Shown: positions 63,778 through 64,000 of the stretch, one piece after another
Layout: each line of letters begins with the position of its first letter
How positions within the stretch are numbered: position 1 is the stretch's first letter
Assembly (NCBI RefSeq): GCF_030504645.1
Contig: NZ_JAUKWQ010000002.1
Location: 434,001-498,000 of the forward strand
Length of the DNA: 64,000 nucleotides
Reading direction: 5' to 3'
From: Rhizobium oryzicola
Lineage (GTDB): Bacteria > Pseudomonadota > Alphaproteobacteria > Rhizobiales > Rhizobiaceae
Made by a program: the position numbers and the translations under genes
The notes under the pieces: generated by a model
Told to the model about the DNA's origin: nothing
Database searches by the model: none
The model's input: only the letters and a program-made list of their open reading frames with translations

Positions 63778-64000
63778 ATCGTTCTTCCGCTTGTCTATCC
63801 TGCACAGAAAGCCGGCCGGGTGAGGGTGTCACCGGTCGGGCGCAGGTCGTTGGGGTCTTTTCAGGCTAGAAGCGGCTTATAGGCAAATGTGGCCGCGGAA
63901 GGAACCCCCTAATTTCCGCAATCTTCAACGGTTTGATTTGCCCACAGGACAATCCCGCCCCATCAAGCCGCAAAATGTTCGGATGGGGAGATATACTTGA

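Overview
This 64 kb window is a chromosomal segment of a Rhizobiaceae alphaproteobacterium, most like Rhizobium, Agrobacterium or Allorhizobium. The evidence is gene order and gene types: lsrB-trxB-lrp beside an LpcC/LpsB core-LPS glycosyltransferase and greA, a tandem pair of AbcR-type small RNAs between an arsR-type gene and lsrB, petABC followed by apt, a CTC-type rplY near pth and ychF, and a PetP-PetR regulator pair. Coding density is high, codon use is GC-rich and uniform, and I see no rRNA, tRNA, CRISPR array, prophage or complete insertion sequence.

Layout. 1-9.8 kb: the start of trmL (reverse strand, cut by the window edge), then two paralogous MsbA-type ABC exporters (751-2610 and 7963-9831). 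They are separated by a degenerate-GGDEF gene and a complete ferric-iron import operon fbpABC. 9.9-16.8 kb: a small membrane protein, the cytochrome bc1 operon petABC, apt, a LysE-type exporter, two overlapping MaoC-like genes and a DUF2157 membrane protein. 17-27.6 kb: translation and housekeeping genes (ychF, clpS, pth, rplY, prs), interrupted by signalling genes: a solute-binding protein plus HAMP-PAS-GGDEF-EAL pair between pth and rplY, and an MHYT-GGDEF-EAL protein after rplY.

27.7-35.2 kb: envelope and metabolism genes (lipoprotein, M24 pseudo-peptidase, pgeF, MidA-like methyltransferase, lgt, ubiK, ybjN-like, proC, csaA). 35.3-45.5 kb: a histidine kinase / PetR / PetP operon, an MBL hydrolase, a cold-shock protein, a DMT exporter, aatA, chaA, a DUF2188 protein and a sterol-desaturase-family enzyme. 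45.5-53.7 kb: regulator-rich stretch with LysR/NAD-epimerase, nemA with an ArsR regulator, the AbcR small RNAs, lsrB, trxB, lrp, lpcC and greA. 53.9-64 kb: a radical-SAM protein and a DUF4130-UdgX fusion that look like a DNA repair pair, a DUF2235 hydrolase, a flavin monooxygenase, a small lipoprotein and carB.

Repeats: two copies of a roughly 185 bp element with 45 bp near-perfect inverted arms lie at 16822-17003 and 55193-55376. A 15 bp relic of their outer end lies at 7866-7880, at the downstream edge of the iron-uptake module.

The best candidates for poorly described biology are the radical-SAM/DUF4130-UdgX gene pair, the periplasmic binding protein encoded with a membrane GGDEF-EAL protein, and the M24-fold protein that has lost every metal ligand. 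All functional calls rest on reading motifs and gene order; no database search was possible.
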